Below, one piece after another: positions 44,267-52,911 of a stretch of 64,000 nucleotides of DNA (its first letter is position 1; every line of letters begins with the position of its first letter). The DNA comes from Cyanobacteria bacterium FACHB-471 (GTDB lineage Bacteria; Cyanobacteriota; Cyanobacteriia; Elainellales; Elainellaceae). Under the pieces are notes generated by a model. That model made no database searches. It was not told the DNA's origin and saw nothing but the letters and a program-made list of their open reading frames with translations. The stretch lies in NCBI GenBank assembly GCA_014695345.1, contig JACJOC010000017.1, forward strand, positions 186,001-250,000, given 5' to 3'. Made by a program: the position numbers and the translations under genes.

Positions 44267-45115
44267 ATGGGTCGTGAGGTCAAAAGGGGTAAATTCCAGA
44301 TGACGGAAGAGGTCAAAATTCTAAACCTGTCTATTAGCAATTTATCTAGGACAGAATTGCTAAATCAATTAAAACTGGGTGTTGTTTTTACGCCTAATGT
44401 AGATCACTTAATCAAGCTGCAAAGCGATTCGGATTTCCTTAAGGTTTATGCTGCTGCGGATTATAAAATTTGCGATAGCAAAATTCTGTTATTTGCATCC
44501 AAGTTCTTGGGGAGTCCTATCAAAGAAAAGATTTCCGGCTCTGATTTTTTTCCTGCATTTTACGAGTACCACAAAAAAAATCAAGAAATCAAAATTTTTC
44601 TGCTAGGTGCTGCTGCTGGTGTAGCTAGCAAAGCCCAAAATAGAATCAATAAAAGAATTGGTAGACAGATTATTGTAGGTTCCTATTCTCCTTCTTTTGG
44701 TTTTGAGAAGAATGAGGAAGAGTGCCAAGAAATTATAGATATCATCAACCGTTCAGGAGCAACGGTCTTGGCAGTTGGAGTAGGTGCACCCAAACAAGAA
44801 AAATGGATTTGCAAATATAGAGATCAGCTGCCTAAGGTCAAGATTTTTCTGGCGATTGGGGCAACGATCGACTTTGAAGCAGGGTATAAGCGTAGAGCGC
44901 CCAAATGGATGAGTGAAGTTGGGTTTGAATGGCTTTACCGACTTATCTCAGAGCCGAGAAGACTCTGGAAACGGTATCTGGTGGATGATGTTTATTTCTT
45001 TTGGCTAATTTTGCAGCAAAGATTCAACCTTTACAAAATTCCAATCGCTTTGGGGTTGGAATCAGAGCAGTACAAATCTCCAAAGCCAACTAGTAACCTT
45101 TCAGCCAAGGTTTAG
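44267..45115 (+). CDS. WecG/TagA/CpsF family glycosyltransferase
   Basis: A 282-residue soluble glycosyltransferase (GT26). Family landmarks: VVFTPNVDHLIKLQ, AADYKICDSKILLFASKFLG with the Asp of the catalytic region, IKIFLLGAAAGVASKAQNRI, VLAVGVGAPKQEKWI and AIGATIDFEAGYKRRAPKWM. Members add the second sugar (ManNAc(A) type) to lipid-linked intermediates in enterobacterial common antigen and teichoic-acid synthesis. Here it is probably an early EPS transferase. An ATG at 44300 (MTEEVKILN) agrees better with typical family starts; both are in frame. The next gene, a phosphatase-like protein, is 103 bases downstream. Confidence 0.93.
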   Translation: MGREVKRGKFQMTEEVKILNLSISNLSRTELLNQLKLGVVFTPNVDHLIKLQSDSDFLKVYAAADYKICDSKILLFASKFLGSPIKEKISGSDFFPAFYEYHKKNQEIKIFLLGAAAGVASKAQNRINKRIGRQIIVGSYSPSFGFEKNEEECQEIIDIINRSGATVLAVGVGAPKQEKWICKYRDQLPKVKIFLAIGATIDFEAGYKRRAPKWMSEVGFEWLYRLISEPRRLWKRYLVDDVYFFWLILQQRFNLYKIPIALGLESEQYKSPKPTSNLSAKV

Positions 45116-45218
45116 ATTTTTGGGGAATATCGAATAACTTGGCTTGGCTTTTCACAATAGCTAGAGTTAATTTTTTGGTCTGGTTTTATCTGGTTTTATT
45201 ACCGCTGTGAGGACACCT

Positions 45219-46877
45219 ATGAATCATCCTGTTATCGCTATTGGACTTGATGCTGCAGACCCATTGTTAATCGAAACTTGGATGTCACAAGGGCATCTGA
45301 AGAACTTAAAGCAATTGTGCGATCGCGGACTCTACACTCGCCTCAAAACCTTCGATTACTATCGTGCTGAAACGCCTTGGACAACTTTCCTAACAGGCTG
45401 CTCTCCCCAGAAAACAGGCTACTGGGCACCTGTAAAGTTCTACGAAGGCACCTATGAAGTAGAAGAAATCGAAGCTTACGATTTCTCTGAACATCATCCT
45501 TTTTATGCCCTAGGAGATGACTATCAGGTTGCAGTATTTGATATGCCGCAGTCCACTCTTTCAGAGCAGGTTAACGGGTTACAGGTCTTAGCTTGGGGTG
45601 CACATTCACCACTTACACCTAGCCACTCAAAACCCGCAGGTTTATTAGAAGAACTGATACAGAAACACGGCGAACATCCCAGATTGCGGAAGGACCACGC
45701 GAGCTGCATGAATGTAGCAGCATTGAAGCGATTACAGTCGGACATTCAGGTGGGAATTGCTCGTCGTTCAGCCATTTGTCAGGACTTGTTGCAGCGCCAA
45801 CCCTGGGATCTGTTTCTTACGATTTTTGGTGAAACTCACTCTGCGGGACACTATCTCTGGCATCTGAGCCAACCTAGTCACCCTCTGTATGAAACTTACA
45901 AAGATCAAGTTTCTGGCGATCCGCTGCTAGAGGTATTTGAGTCGGTAGACCGGGCGATCGGAGAGATTTTAGACAAAGCGCCCAAAGATGCTCAAGTAGT
46001 CGTCTTTGCAGCACACGGCATGGGCAACAACGTGATGGATTTGCCCAGCATGGTGTTTTTGCCGGAACTGCTTTATCGGTTTAACTTTGGCAAACCGGCT
46101 CTGGCTCCTGGGCAGCTAGGTGCTCCGCCATCAGAACCGATTACTAAAGGGCGAGTTGAGCGTGGCTGGATTGGTGCAGTCTGGGGCTTAAAGCACGATG
46201 CAAATCGGCTTAGAAGCTGGTTGCGGCAAAAGCTGCCTAATAAGCTGTTCAAACATGTGGAGCCGCTATTTGGCAAAGATTCACAGCCTGATCTGGTTTC
46301 CCCCTTCAAATTAATTGAGCAGGGCGACGCACTGTTCTTTCAACCTGCGGTTTGGTATAAGCCATTTTGGTCGCAGATGCGGGCGTTTGCGCTGCCTAGC
46401 TACTCTGAAGGCTACATTCGCATTAACCTCAAAGGTCGTGAGCCAGAAGGCATTGTTGAACCATCCGAGTATGAAGCGCTGTGTGATGAACTGAGCCAAC
46501 TGCTTTACAACCTGAAAGACGCGCGGACAGGGCAGCCCATGGTGAAGCAGATTGTCCGCACGCGCCAGCAGCCAGACCAGCGTGACCCCAAGCTGCCTGA
46601 TGCCGACCTGGTAATCATCTGGCAGGAAGAGCATGTCACTGATGTTGTAGATAGTCCTGAATTGGGACGAATTGGGCCCGTTCCCTACAGCCGCACCGGG
46701 AGCCATCGCAGCGATGGATTCTTGATGGCGCAGGGCCCAGGAATTGAGCCAGGTTCTAGTGCGCCAGAAGGACATGCGCTAGATCTCGCTCCAACCGTTT
46801 TAAGCCTGATGGGTGCATCGATCCCTCCTCACTTTGAGGGAAGACCGTTGATTGAGACGTTGATTTTAGCGAAGTAA
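45219..46877 (+). CDS. Alkaline-phosphatase-superfamily protein in EPS locus (paralog 1)
   Basis: A 552-residue soluble protein in the type I phosphodiesterase group. Expected elements: AIGLDAADP (D11), threonine nucleophile T55 in ETPWTTFLTGCSPQKTGYW, and SHRSDGFLMAQGPGI near 503. However, the usual TDxxxH site reads GETHSAGHYLWH (H207, H211) and SDHG reads AAHGMG (A265, H266), so two metal aspartates are replaced. The paralog 40 bases downstream shares these changes. The ATG at 45219 follows GTGAGGACACC. The place in an EPS operon suggests it acts on a phosphorylated or lipid-linked glycan, but the reaction is unknown. Confidence 0.87.
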   Translation: MNHPVIAIGLDAADPLLIETWMSQGHLKNLKQLCDRGLYTRLKTFDYYRAETPWTTFLTGCSPQKTGYWAPVKFYEGTYEVEEIEAYDFSEHHPFYALGDDYQVAVFDMPQSTLSEQVNGLQVLAWGAHSPLTPSHSKPAGLLEELIQKHGEHPRLRKDHASCMNVAALKRLQSDIQVGIARRSAICQDLLQRQPWDLFLTIFGETHSAGHYLWHLSQPSHPLYETYKDQVSGDPLLEVFESVDRAIGEILDKAPKDAQVVVFAAHGMGNNVMDLPSMVFLPELLYRFNFGKPALAPGQLGAPPSEPITKGRVERGWIGAVWGLKHDANRLRSWLRQKLPNKLFKHVEPLFGKDSQPDLVSPFKLIEQGDALFFQPAVWYKPFWSQMRAFALPSYSEGYIRINLKGREPEGIVEPSEYEALCDELSQLLYNLKDARTGQPMVKQIVRTRQQPDQRDPKLPDADLVIIWQEEHVTDVVDSPELGRIGPVPYSRTGSHRSDGFLMAQGPGIEPGSSAPEGHALDLAPTVLSLMGASIPPHFEGRPLIETLILAK

Positions 46878-46917
46878 CGCTACGTTCATTCATTCATCAC
46901 TAGGTAAGAACAAAGCT

Positions 46918-48582
46918 ATGAAGCATCCGGTTGTTGCAATTGGTTTAGACTCGGCGGATCCGGTTTTGTTGGAGAAATGGATGTCTCAGGGGTATTTGAA
47001 AAACCTGCGACAGTTTCAGCAGCAGGGGGCATATGGGCGGCTGGTCAACATGGAGTATTACAAGGGCGAATCTGCCTGGACAAACTTCTTGACGGGTTGT
47101 TTGCCGCACAAGACGGGCTACTGGTCTAAATACAAGTTCAATCCTCAAACTTATGAGGCTAGCAAGATCGGTGATTACGGTGCTTACGACTATGCGGAAT
47201 ATCCTCCCTTTTACGCCGTTGGGTCTGATCATCGGGTGGCAATGTTTGACATGCCGCAAACGGCTTTGTCAGATCAGGTGAATGGGTTGCAGGTGTTGGC
47301 CTGGGGTGCGCATGCACCCATGGTGGCTCCTGCGTCTCAACCTGAAGGATTGAGAGAAGAGCTGATCAGAAAGTATGGGGACTATCCGATTGATGTTTTG
47401 CACCACCAGGATCGCTCGGACTGGTACAACTCAGACTCGGTAGAGCATTTGCGGCGATCGCTCACAGATGGCATTCTGCGTCGAACTGCAATCACTCGGG
47501 ACTTGCTGGGGCGTGAAACGTGGGATCTGTTTTTAACGGATATTGGGGAACCTCATACGGCGCAGCATTATCTGTGGCATTTGAGCCAGCCTGATCATCC
47601 GCTTTATCAGCCAAGTGCAACTGATCCGCTACTGGATGTTTTTGAAACGATTGACCAATCTCTAGGAGCAATTTTGGCTGAAGTTCCTAAGGATGCCTAT
47701 GTGCTGATTTTCTCAGTGCATGGAATGGGGACGAATTCTGCTGACTTGCTCAGCATGGTGATGCTGCCTGAGTTTCTCTATCGGTTTAGCTTTCCGGGTA
47801 AGTCGATGTTGAAATCGCAGGCAATGGGCGCGCCTTTGTCGGAGGCGATCGCCCCCAAAAAATCTGAACACTGGTACAAGCAAATTCACCAGCTCAAGGA
47901 CGACCCTGACCCCATCGCCCGACTGTTTAGAGCCTTAGAACCGATCCTGCCAACGCGGTTGCTGATGAAGGCATACAAGCAGTTAGCCAAACTGCGCGGT
48001 TCAGCTCAGACAAACCTGTACGACTGGCATCCAGCACATTGGTACAAGCCGTTTTGGCCGCAGATGAAAGCCTTCTATCTGCCTGGTTTCTCAGATGGCT
48101 ACATTCGGATCAATCTGGCAGGACGGGAAGCACACGGTGTAGTGCCTTTGGCTGAGTATGATGCAGTGTGCGATCAGCTAATTGAGCAACTGAAGGAACT
48201 TACCGATGCAAGAACAGGTAAGCCCGTCGTCAAAGGTATCGTGCGGACCCGACAAAATCCGCTTGACCCCGATCCTAAGCTGCCCGACGCAGACCTGGCT
48301 GTGATGTGGGAAGACTCTGCGGTCGATACGGTTGATAGCCCCACCTACGGTCGTTTTGGACCCGTCTTCTACAACCGCAGCGGCGCACATCGAGCGAGAG
48401 GATTTGTTATGGCGCAAGGTCCAGACATTCCGGCTGGAACCAGCTTGGCAGAAGGACATGCGGTTGATTTGGCTCCGACGATTCTACAAATGATGGAAGC
48501 ACCGCTTCCTCAACATTTGGACGGAAAGCCACTGGAGTATGCGGACGGCGAACCGCTAGTAGGTTTACCTCTAGTCAAGTAG
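46918..48582 (+). CDS. Alkaline-phosphatase-superfamily protein in EPS locus (paralog 2)
   Basis: A 554-residue paralog of the preceding gene, with much identical sequence (MSQG-LKNL, FLTGC-P-KTGYW, VFDMPQ-like, QVNGLQVLAWGAH, PAHWYKPFWPQM-like, LPDADL). It shares D11, T55 and the GAHRARGFVMAQGPDI motif. At the altered metal site it reads GEPHTAQHYLWH (H213, H217) and SVHGMG (V267, H268). Both copies keep the same substitutions, so they are family features and not decay. Function unknown. A hairpin at 48609-48642 separates it from the GT4 gene. Confidence 0.87.
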   Translation: MKHPVVAIGLDSADPVLLEKWMSQGYLKNLRQFQQQGAYGRLVNMEYYKGESAWTNFLTGCLPHKTGYWSKYKFNPQTYEASKIGDYGAYDYAEYPPFYAVGSDHRVAMFDMPQTALSDQVNGLQVLAWGAHAPMVAPASQPEGLREELIRKYGDYPIDVLHHQDRSDWYNSDSVEHLRRSLTDGILRRTAITRDLLGRETWDLFLTDIGEPHTAQHYLWHLSQPDHPLYQPSATDPLLDVFETIDQSLGAILAEVPKDAYVLIFSVHGMGTNSADLLSMVMLPEFLYRFSFPGKSMLKSQAMGAPLSEAIAPKKSEHWYKQIHQLKDDPDPIARLFRALEPILPTRLLMKAYKQLAKLRGSAQTNLYDWHPAHWYKPFWPQMKAFYLPGFSDGYIRINLAGREAHGVVPLAEYDAVCDQLIEQLKELTDARTGKPVVKGIVRTRQNPLDPDPKLPDADLAVMWEDSAVDTVDSPTYGRFGPVFYNRSGAHRARGFVMAQGPDIPAGTSLAEGHAVDLAPTILQMMEAPLPQHLDGKPLEYADGEPLVGLPLVK

Positions 48583-48608
48583 TCCTGCTTCCTTAAATCC
48601 GTCTTCTT

Positions 48609-48642
48609 GGGGAGAGGGACTTAGATTCAGCTTCCTCTCCCC
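48609..48642 (+). terminator. G/C-rich hairpin between phosphatase-like gene and GT4
   Basis: GGGGAGAGG (48609-48617) pairs with CCTCTCCCC (48634-48642) around a 16-base loop. It is not followed by a U-run. It may be an RNA processing or partial termination site that lowers expression of downstream genes. Confidence 0.5.
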
Positions 48643-48670
48643 TCCTCGATAACTGATTTGGTGCGTTCTG

Positions 48671-50098
48671 ATGAAAACGATTCAAGCCGTTGCTCGATAT
48701 TTTCCAGAGAAGTGTGGTGGCATTCACATTCACCTGAGCGAACTGCTACCTGTGCTGAAGTCCCTCGGCGTGGAGAGCAAAGTTGCGGCATCGCAGGATT
48801 TACCAACCGAAGATCACTACACTTACCGGGATACGGAAGTTTATCGCTATCCAGTGTCTCCGCAGCCTAAGTCTGAGCCCAATCATGGGGCGATCGCCCA
48901 CGGTGGGTTCGACTACTTTGCTCAATGGCTCAAAGCCCAACAAGCGGATGTGTATCACCAGCACCAGTGGACACCCAAATGTGGCTTACCCCATCTGCGT
49001 CTGGCGAAGGAACTGGGAATGGCGACGGTGGTGTCGGTGCGGCTGCCCCAACCAATTTGCCAGCGCCAAACCATGATGCTGCACGGGGAGACAGCCTGTG
49101 ACGGCAAAATTGACGTGGTGCGCTGTAGCCGCTGCTGTGGCGTTTCGTCTGATTTACCACCCGCAATTGTTAGGGGGTTGAGCCATACGCCAATGCCGAT
49201 TAGCGTGGCAGCAGCAGGAATCTTGCGGCGGCTCAACTCAGGAAGTTTTCGCTCGGTAGCAGAAGCAACGCTGCGACCGATCGCCATTCCTGCATTTGTG
49301 GCAGCGCGTCAGTACGGGCTACAGGAAATGGCGCAATTTGCCGATCGCATCATCGTCATGAGCGAATGGGTGCGGCAGGCATTGATGATCAATGGCATTG
49401 CTGAAGAGAAGCTGTTTTTGCTGAAGCACGGCATCTCGGATACGTTTGCTCAGCAAAAAGTAGCTCATGTGAAACGGGGCGATCGCCTGCGGGTCGGTTT
49501 TTTGGGACGTTGGGCACACGACAAAGGCATTCACGTTTTAGTAGAAGCAATCAAACGACTACCAGAAGACTTTCCGATCGAACTCATTCTGCACGGCGTA
49601 CCGCAAGATGCTGCCTATCGAGAACGCATCACTGCCCGGATTGGCGACGATTCGCGTATTCGCGTTGCTAAAGAACTGTCGAGGTCAGAATTGCCCCAGG
49701 CGTTGGCTGGATTTGACGTGCTAGCAGTTCCCTCACAGTGGCTAGAAACGGGGCCAGTTGTGGTGTTGGAAGCTCATGCACACGGGTTACCCGTGATTGG
49801 CTCTGACCTGGGCGGCATTGCTGAAAAGGTGAACCACGGGGTAGATGGGCTGTTGGTTGCAGCTAACGATCCGGGCGCTTGGGCAGAGGCATTTGCGCGA
49901 CTGACGCTGGACGAAGGCTACTTAAATCAGCTACGAGCCGGAATTCAGCCTGTCCGCACGATCAGCATGGAGGCAGCAGAGTCGCTGATGGTCTACCAGA
50001 GCGTGCTGGCAAAACAGTCTGCGGCGGGTAATTCCTGGGCTGATACAACCTCAATGGGAGCAGGCGATCGCGCTCCAGTACGAGGCTTAGCCGGATAA
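48671..50098 (+). CDS. GT4-family glycosyltransferase with cysteine-rich insert
   Basis: A 475-residue soluble transferase. Rossmann-like N-half opens TIQAVARYFPEKCGGIHIHLSELLPVLKSLG. The C-half has RVGFLGRWAHDKGIHVLVEAIKRL and the nucleotide-sugar binding ETGPVVVLEAHAHGLPVIGSDLGG (ExxxxxxxE). Between lies an insert with spaced cysteines (ICQRQ, GETACDGKIDVVRCSRCCG), as in a subset of GT4 enzymes, possibly binding zinc. It should add a sugar to the EPS lipid intermediate. The 89-base gap ahead contains a hairpin, and the acyltransferase gene follows 58 bases later. Confidence 0.92.
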   Translation: MKTIQAVARYFPEKCGGIHIHLSELLPVLKSLGVESKVAASQDLPTEDHYTYRDTEVYRYPVSPQPKSEPNHGAIAHGGFDYFAQWLKAQQADVYHQHQWTPKCGLPHLRLAKELGMATVVSVRLPQPICQRQTMMLHGETACDGKIDVVRCSRCCGVSSDLPPAIVRGLSHTPMPISVAAAGILRRLNSGSFRSVAEATLRPIAIPAFVAARQYGLQEMAQFADRIIVMSEWVRQALMINGIAEEKLFLLKHGISDTFAQQKVAHVKRGDRLRVGFLGRWAHDKGIHVLVEAIKRLPEDFPIELILHGVPQDAAYRERITARIGDDSRIRVAKELSRSELPQALAGFDVLAVPSQWLETGPVVVLEAHAHGLPVIGSDLGGIAEKVNHGVDGLLVAANDPGAWAEAFARLTLDEGYLNQLRAGIQPVRTISMEAAESLMVYQSVLAKQSAAGNSWADTTSMGAGDRAPVRGLAG

Positions 50099-50156
50099 AT
50101 CACTAAATCGCTGGATCTTCCCAACTTACAAGACTTTGAACATACGGGTGAACGTG

Positions 50157-50891
50157 ATGACTGCTGCAAACCCACTTCCTCAATCTCGCTGGACACACTA
50201 CAAAGAAGCAATTCTGACAACACTAGTGGGCTGGGTGCCACTCTCAGTCGGTACGGTGCTGCGGCGACTGCTGTATCGAGCGATTTTGGCGCGAGTTGGT
50301 GCTGCGGTTGAGATTCGACCGGGGGTTGAGCTAATCAATGCTGATTGTTTGGAGTTGGGCGATCGCGTCAAAATCGATCGCCACGTCCGCATCAGAAACA
50401 TTGGGCAAAACACAATTCGGATTGGCGATCGCGTCACCCTTAACCGTGGAGTCGATATCAAAATGCACTCCGGCAACGGGGGACAAATTGAGATTGGGCA
50501 GCAGACAGCGATCGGTCCCTACACCTGTCTCTCAGGTCGCCAGATTAGCATCGGACGCGATTGCTTGATTGCTCCCCAAGTTGGCATTTTTGCGAGCAGT
50601 CATGTGTTTACCGAGCTCACCCGCAGCATTCGAGAGCAAGGACAAAGCTACAAAGGCATCGTGATTGAAAACAACTGCTGGCTGGGCAGCGGCGTCAAAG
50701 TGCTAGACGGAGTCACGATTGGCGAAGGCAGCATCATTGGCGCAAATGCCGTGGTAACAAAAGACATTCCAGCGTATTCAATTGCGACTGGAATACCCGC
50801 CAAGGTCGTTCGGCGTAGGGTTAATGAGAACGACACCAAGCTTCATACATCTGAGTTGAGTGCAATTACAGCCCTAGTCACTCCCCCTTGA
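50157..50891 (+). CDS. Hexapeptide-repeat acyltransferase (EPS, paralog 1)
   Basis: A 244-residue left-handed beta-helix enzyme. A lead of hydrophobic/basic residues (about 15-45) is followed by repeats (INADCLELGDRVKIDRHVRI and on), SHVFTELTRSI, and NNCWLGSGVKVLDGVTIGEGSIIGANAVVTKDIPAYSIATGIPAKVVRRR, the classic acetyltransferase signature with its catalytic His in the SHV loop. It probably O-acetylates an EPS sugar. I chose the ATG at 50157; a TTG at 50136 is an in-frame alternative. The downstream gene is a paralog. Confidence 0.92.
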   Translation: MTAANPLPQSRWTHYKEAILTTLVGWVPLSVGTVLRRLLYRAILARVGAAVEIRPGVELINADCLELGDRVKIDRHVRIRNIGQNTIRIGDRVTLNRGVDIKMHSGNGGQIEIGQQTAIGPYTCLSGRQISIGRDCLIAPQVGIFASSHVFTELTRSIREQGQSYKGIVIENNCWLGSGVKVLDGVTIGEGSIIGANAVVTKDIPAYSIATGIPAKVVRRRVNENDTKLHTSELSAITALVTPP

Positions 50892-50976
50892 TGGGCGGAT
50901 GGATTAGGAACACCAGTGCTAGTCAGTGTCGCTATTAATTCACATTTGATGATTTGCAGTTAGGAACGAAGTCCGC

Positions 50977-51711
50977 ATGAACACTGAAAAGCTTTTAGCA
51001 CAACTCACTCATTGGAAAGAAGTTTTAGTCGTTGTCTTCTTTTCGTGGATACCTCTTTCCCCAGGAAGGATATTGCGAAATCTGGCATACCGCAGCATTT
51101 TAGGCCGAATCGGAAAGTCTACCAAAATTGAAACGGGAGTTGAATTGATTAACGCGAATTCAATCGAGTTGGGGTATGGAGTCAGAATTGACCGCGATGT
51201 TCGCTTGAGAAACGTCAGGCGAAACACCAAAATTTGCTTGGGCGATCGCGCCTGTTTGGGTCGAGGTGTAAATGTCAAAGTACATCCCGGTGAAGGCGGC
51301 AAAATCGAAATTGGCGATCGCACTTCCGTTGGACCCTACAGTTGCCTATCGGGTCTGTTTATCAAAATTGGCAAAAACTGTTTGATCGCGCCACACGTCG
51401 GCATCTTTGCCAACAATCACGTCTATGCCGACCCAACTCAGCTCATCGTCGAGCAAGGGCACTCCTACGAAGGCATTGTGATTGAAGACGACTGCTGGCT
51501 GGGCTATGGAGCCAAGGTGATGGACGGAGTCACCATCAGCCAGGGCAGCGTGATTGGCGCAGGAGCCGTTGTCACCAAAGACGTTCCACCCTATTCGGTA
51601 GCTGTGGGTGTGCCTGCAAAAGTGGTTTCACAGCGAGATCAAACGCCTAAACAGGCTAAACACTCCAGACGCTTGAGATTCCAAAGGCTGAGCTACTCAT
51701 CAGTCGGCTAA
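50977..51711 (+). CDS. Hexapeptide-repeat acyltransferase (EPS, paralog 2)
   Basis: A 244-residue paralog of the preceding gene, with similar layout (VELINANSIELGYGVRIDRDVRL, NNHVYADPTQLI, EDDCWLGYGAKVMDGVTISQGSVIGAGAVVTKDVPPYSVAVGVPAKVVSQ). The catalytic His is in the NNHVY loop. Sequence differs enough that a different sugar or position is likely. Follows paralog 1 by 85 bases and precedes the export gene by 55 bases. Confidence 0.92.
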   Translation: MNTEKLLAQLTHWKEVLVVVFFSWIPLSPGRILRNLAYRSILGRIGKSTKIETGVELINANSIELGYGVRIDRDVRLRNVRRNTKICLGDRACLGRGVNVKVHPGEGGKIEIGDRTSVGPYSCLSGLFIKIGKNCLIAPHVGIFANNHVYADPTQLIVEQGHSYEGIVIEDDCWLGYGAKVMDGVTISQGSVIGAGAVVTKDVPPYSVAVGVPAKVVSQRDQTPKQAKHSRRLRFQRLSYSSVG

Positions 51712-51766
51712 GTCAAACAGGTTGATCGGTCTGGACAATCTAATTTTTTCAAGTCAGGTGAATTCC

Positions 51767-52858
51767 ATGATTAAGGGTTTGAGGTTCTCTCTACTTACAT
51801 CTGTTGCAACGGCAGCAATGCTGGCAGTTCCGGCGCTCAGTTGGGCGCTACCGCTGTCACCAGGCGATCGCATTCGGATTTCGGTTCCGGCTGACGATGC
51901 CATTCCTGAAACCTACCGCTTCAGCGGCATTTATGAGGTCAACCTAGACGGAACGCTGCAAGTCCCCTTCCTGGAGCCAATGCCAGCAGCGGGCTTAGAG
52001 GTCGCTCAAGTGCAAGAGCAACTAACCGACTCTCTAGTGAGCGGCGGTTTATTTCAGCCTCAGTTCCTTCAGGTGACGGCTCAGGTTGTGGATTGGGGCC
52101 CCGTGCAGGTGACAGTAGCAGGCGCAACCTTTGAACCGGGTCGCATTCTGGTCACCGATCAAACCCCCTCCGAAGCGGCACCCCGCGATGTAGTTGTGGA
52201 AGAAACTCAAACTGAACCCTTCACCATTTCGGGAGAATATCCAGTTGGGCGCTATCTCACCTCTGTGCTGCGGCGGGCAGGTGGCTTGACTCCCAAAGCT
52301 GACATCGAAAACGTTCGCTTAATTCGCGGCGATGAAGAAATAGTCGTCGATTTGTCGGGCGTGCTGAGCGGCGAACCCGTCGAAGACATTGCGCTGATTG
52401 CAGGCGATCAGATTGTTGTGCCGGAACTGACCCAAATCCAGCCAGAACTGGTGCGCCCCTCGCAGGTGACCCCTTCAGCGATCGCCATCTTCCTCTCCAA
52501 CCAAACCACTCCAGGCGGCAGCGGTGGCAATGGCGAAGTGACTCAAGTTGCCTACGGTTCACGCTTCTCTCAAGCGGTTGTGGCGGCCCAATGTGCAGGT
52601 GGAACGCGATCGACCAATGCCAATCGGCGCGTCACGCTCATTCAAACCAACCGCAGTACAGGGCAAACCGAAGTTTTTGATCGCAAAGTTGAAGACCTGC
52701 TACGAAACTCTAACGACACCGAGATTAACCCCTACCTCATGCCTGAAGACAGCATTGTTTGCTATGACTCAGCCGTGACCAACACAACAGGTGTACTCGA
52801 CTTTATTGGCAACATCCTTAACCCGTTTAGAACCCTCCGCTCAATCTTCTTTGACTAA
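51767..52858 (+). CDS. Outer-membrane polysaccharide export protein (Wza-like)
   Basis: A 363-residue exported protein. A signal peptide (about 1-25; LRFSLLTSVATAAMLAVPALSWA) is followed by a Poly_export domain (LSPGDRIRISVPADDAI, FSGIYEVNLDGTLQVPFL) and SLBB-type segments (GRYLTSVLRRAGGLTPKADIENVRLIRGDEEIVVD). No lipobox is visible, unlike E. coli Wza. It should form the outer-membrane channel for the EPS. I chose the ATG at 51767 with TCAGGTGA ahead; an ATG at 51722 has no such site. Next gene: Wzz-like protein, 53 bases downstream. Confidence 0.93.
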   Translation: MIKGLRFSLLTSVATAAMLAVPALSWALPLSPGDRIRISVPADDAIPETYRFSGIYEVNLDGTLQVPFLEPMPAAGLEVAQVQEQLTDSLVSGGLFQPQFLQVTAQVVDWGPVQVTVAGATFEPGRILVTDQTPSEAAPRDVVVEETQTEPFTISGEYPVGRYLTSVLRRAGGLTPKADIENVRLIRGDEEIVVDLSGVLSGEPVEDIALIAGDQIVVPELTQIQPELVRPSQVTPSAIAIFLSNQTTPGGSGGNGEVTQVAYGSRFSQAVVAAQCAGGTRSTNANRRVTLIQTNRSTGQTEVFDRKVEDLLRNSNDTEINPYLMPEDSIVCYDSAVTNTTGVLDFIGNILNPFRTLRSIFFD

Positions 52859-52911
52859 ATTCTTGCAGCCCCATTCTTTGATTAACCCTTTAGCTAAATG
52901 AGTTGAACATT

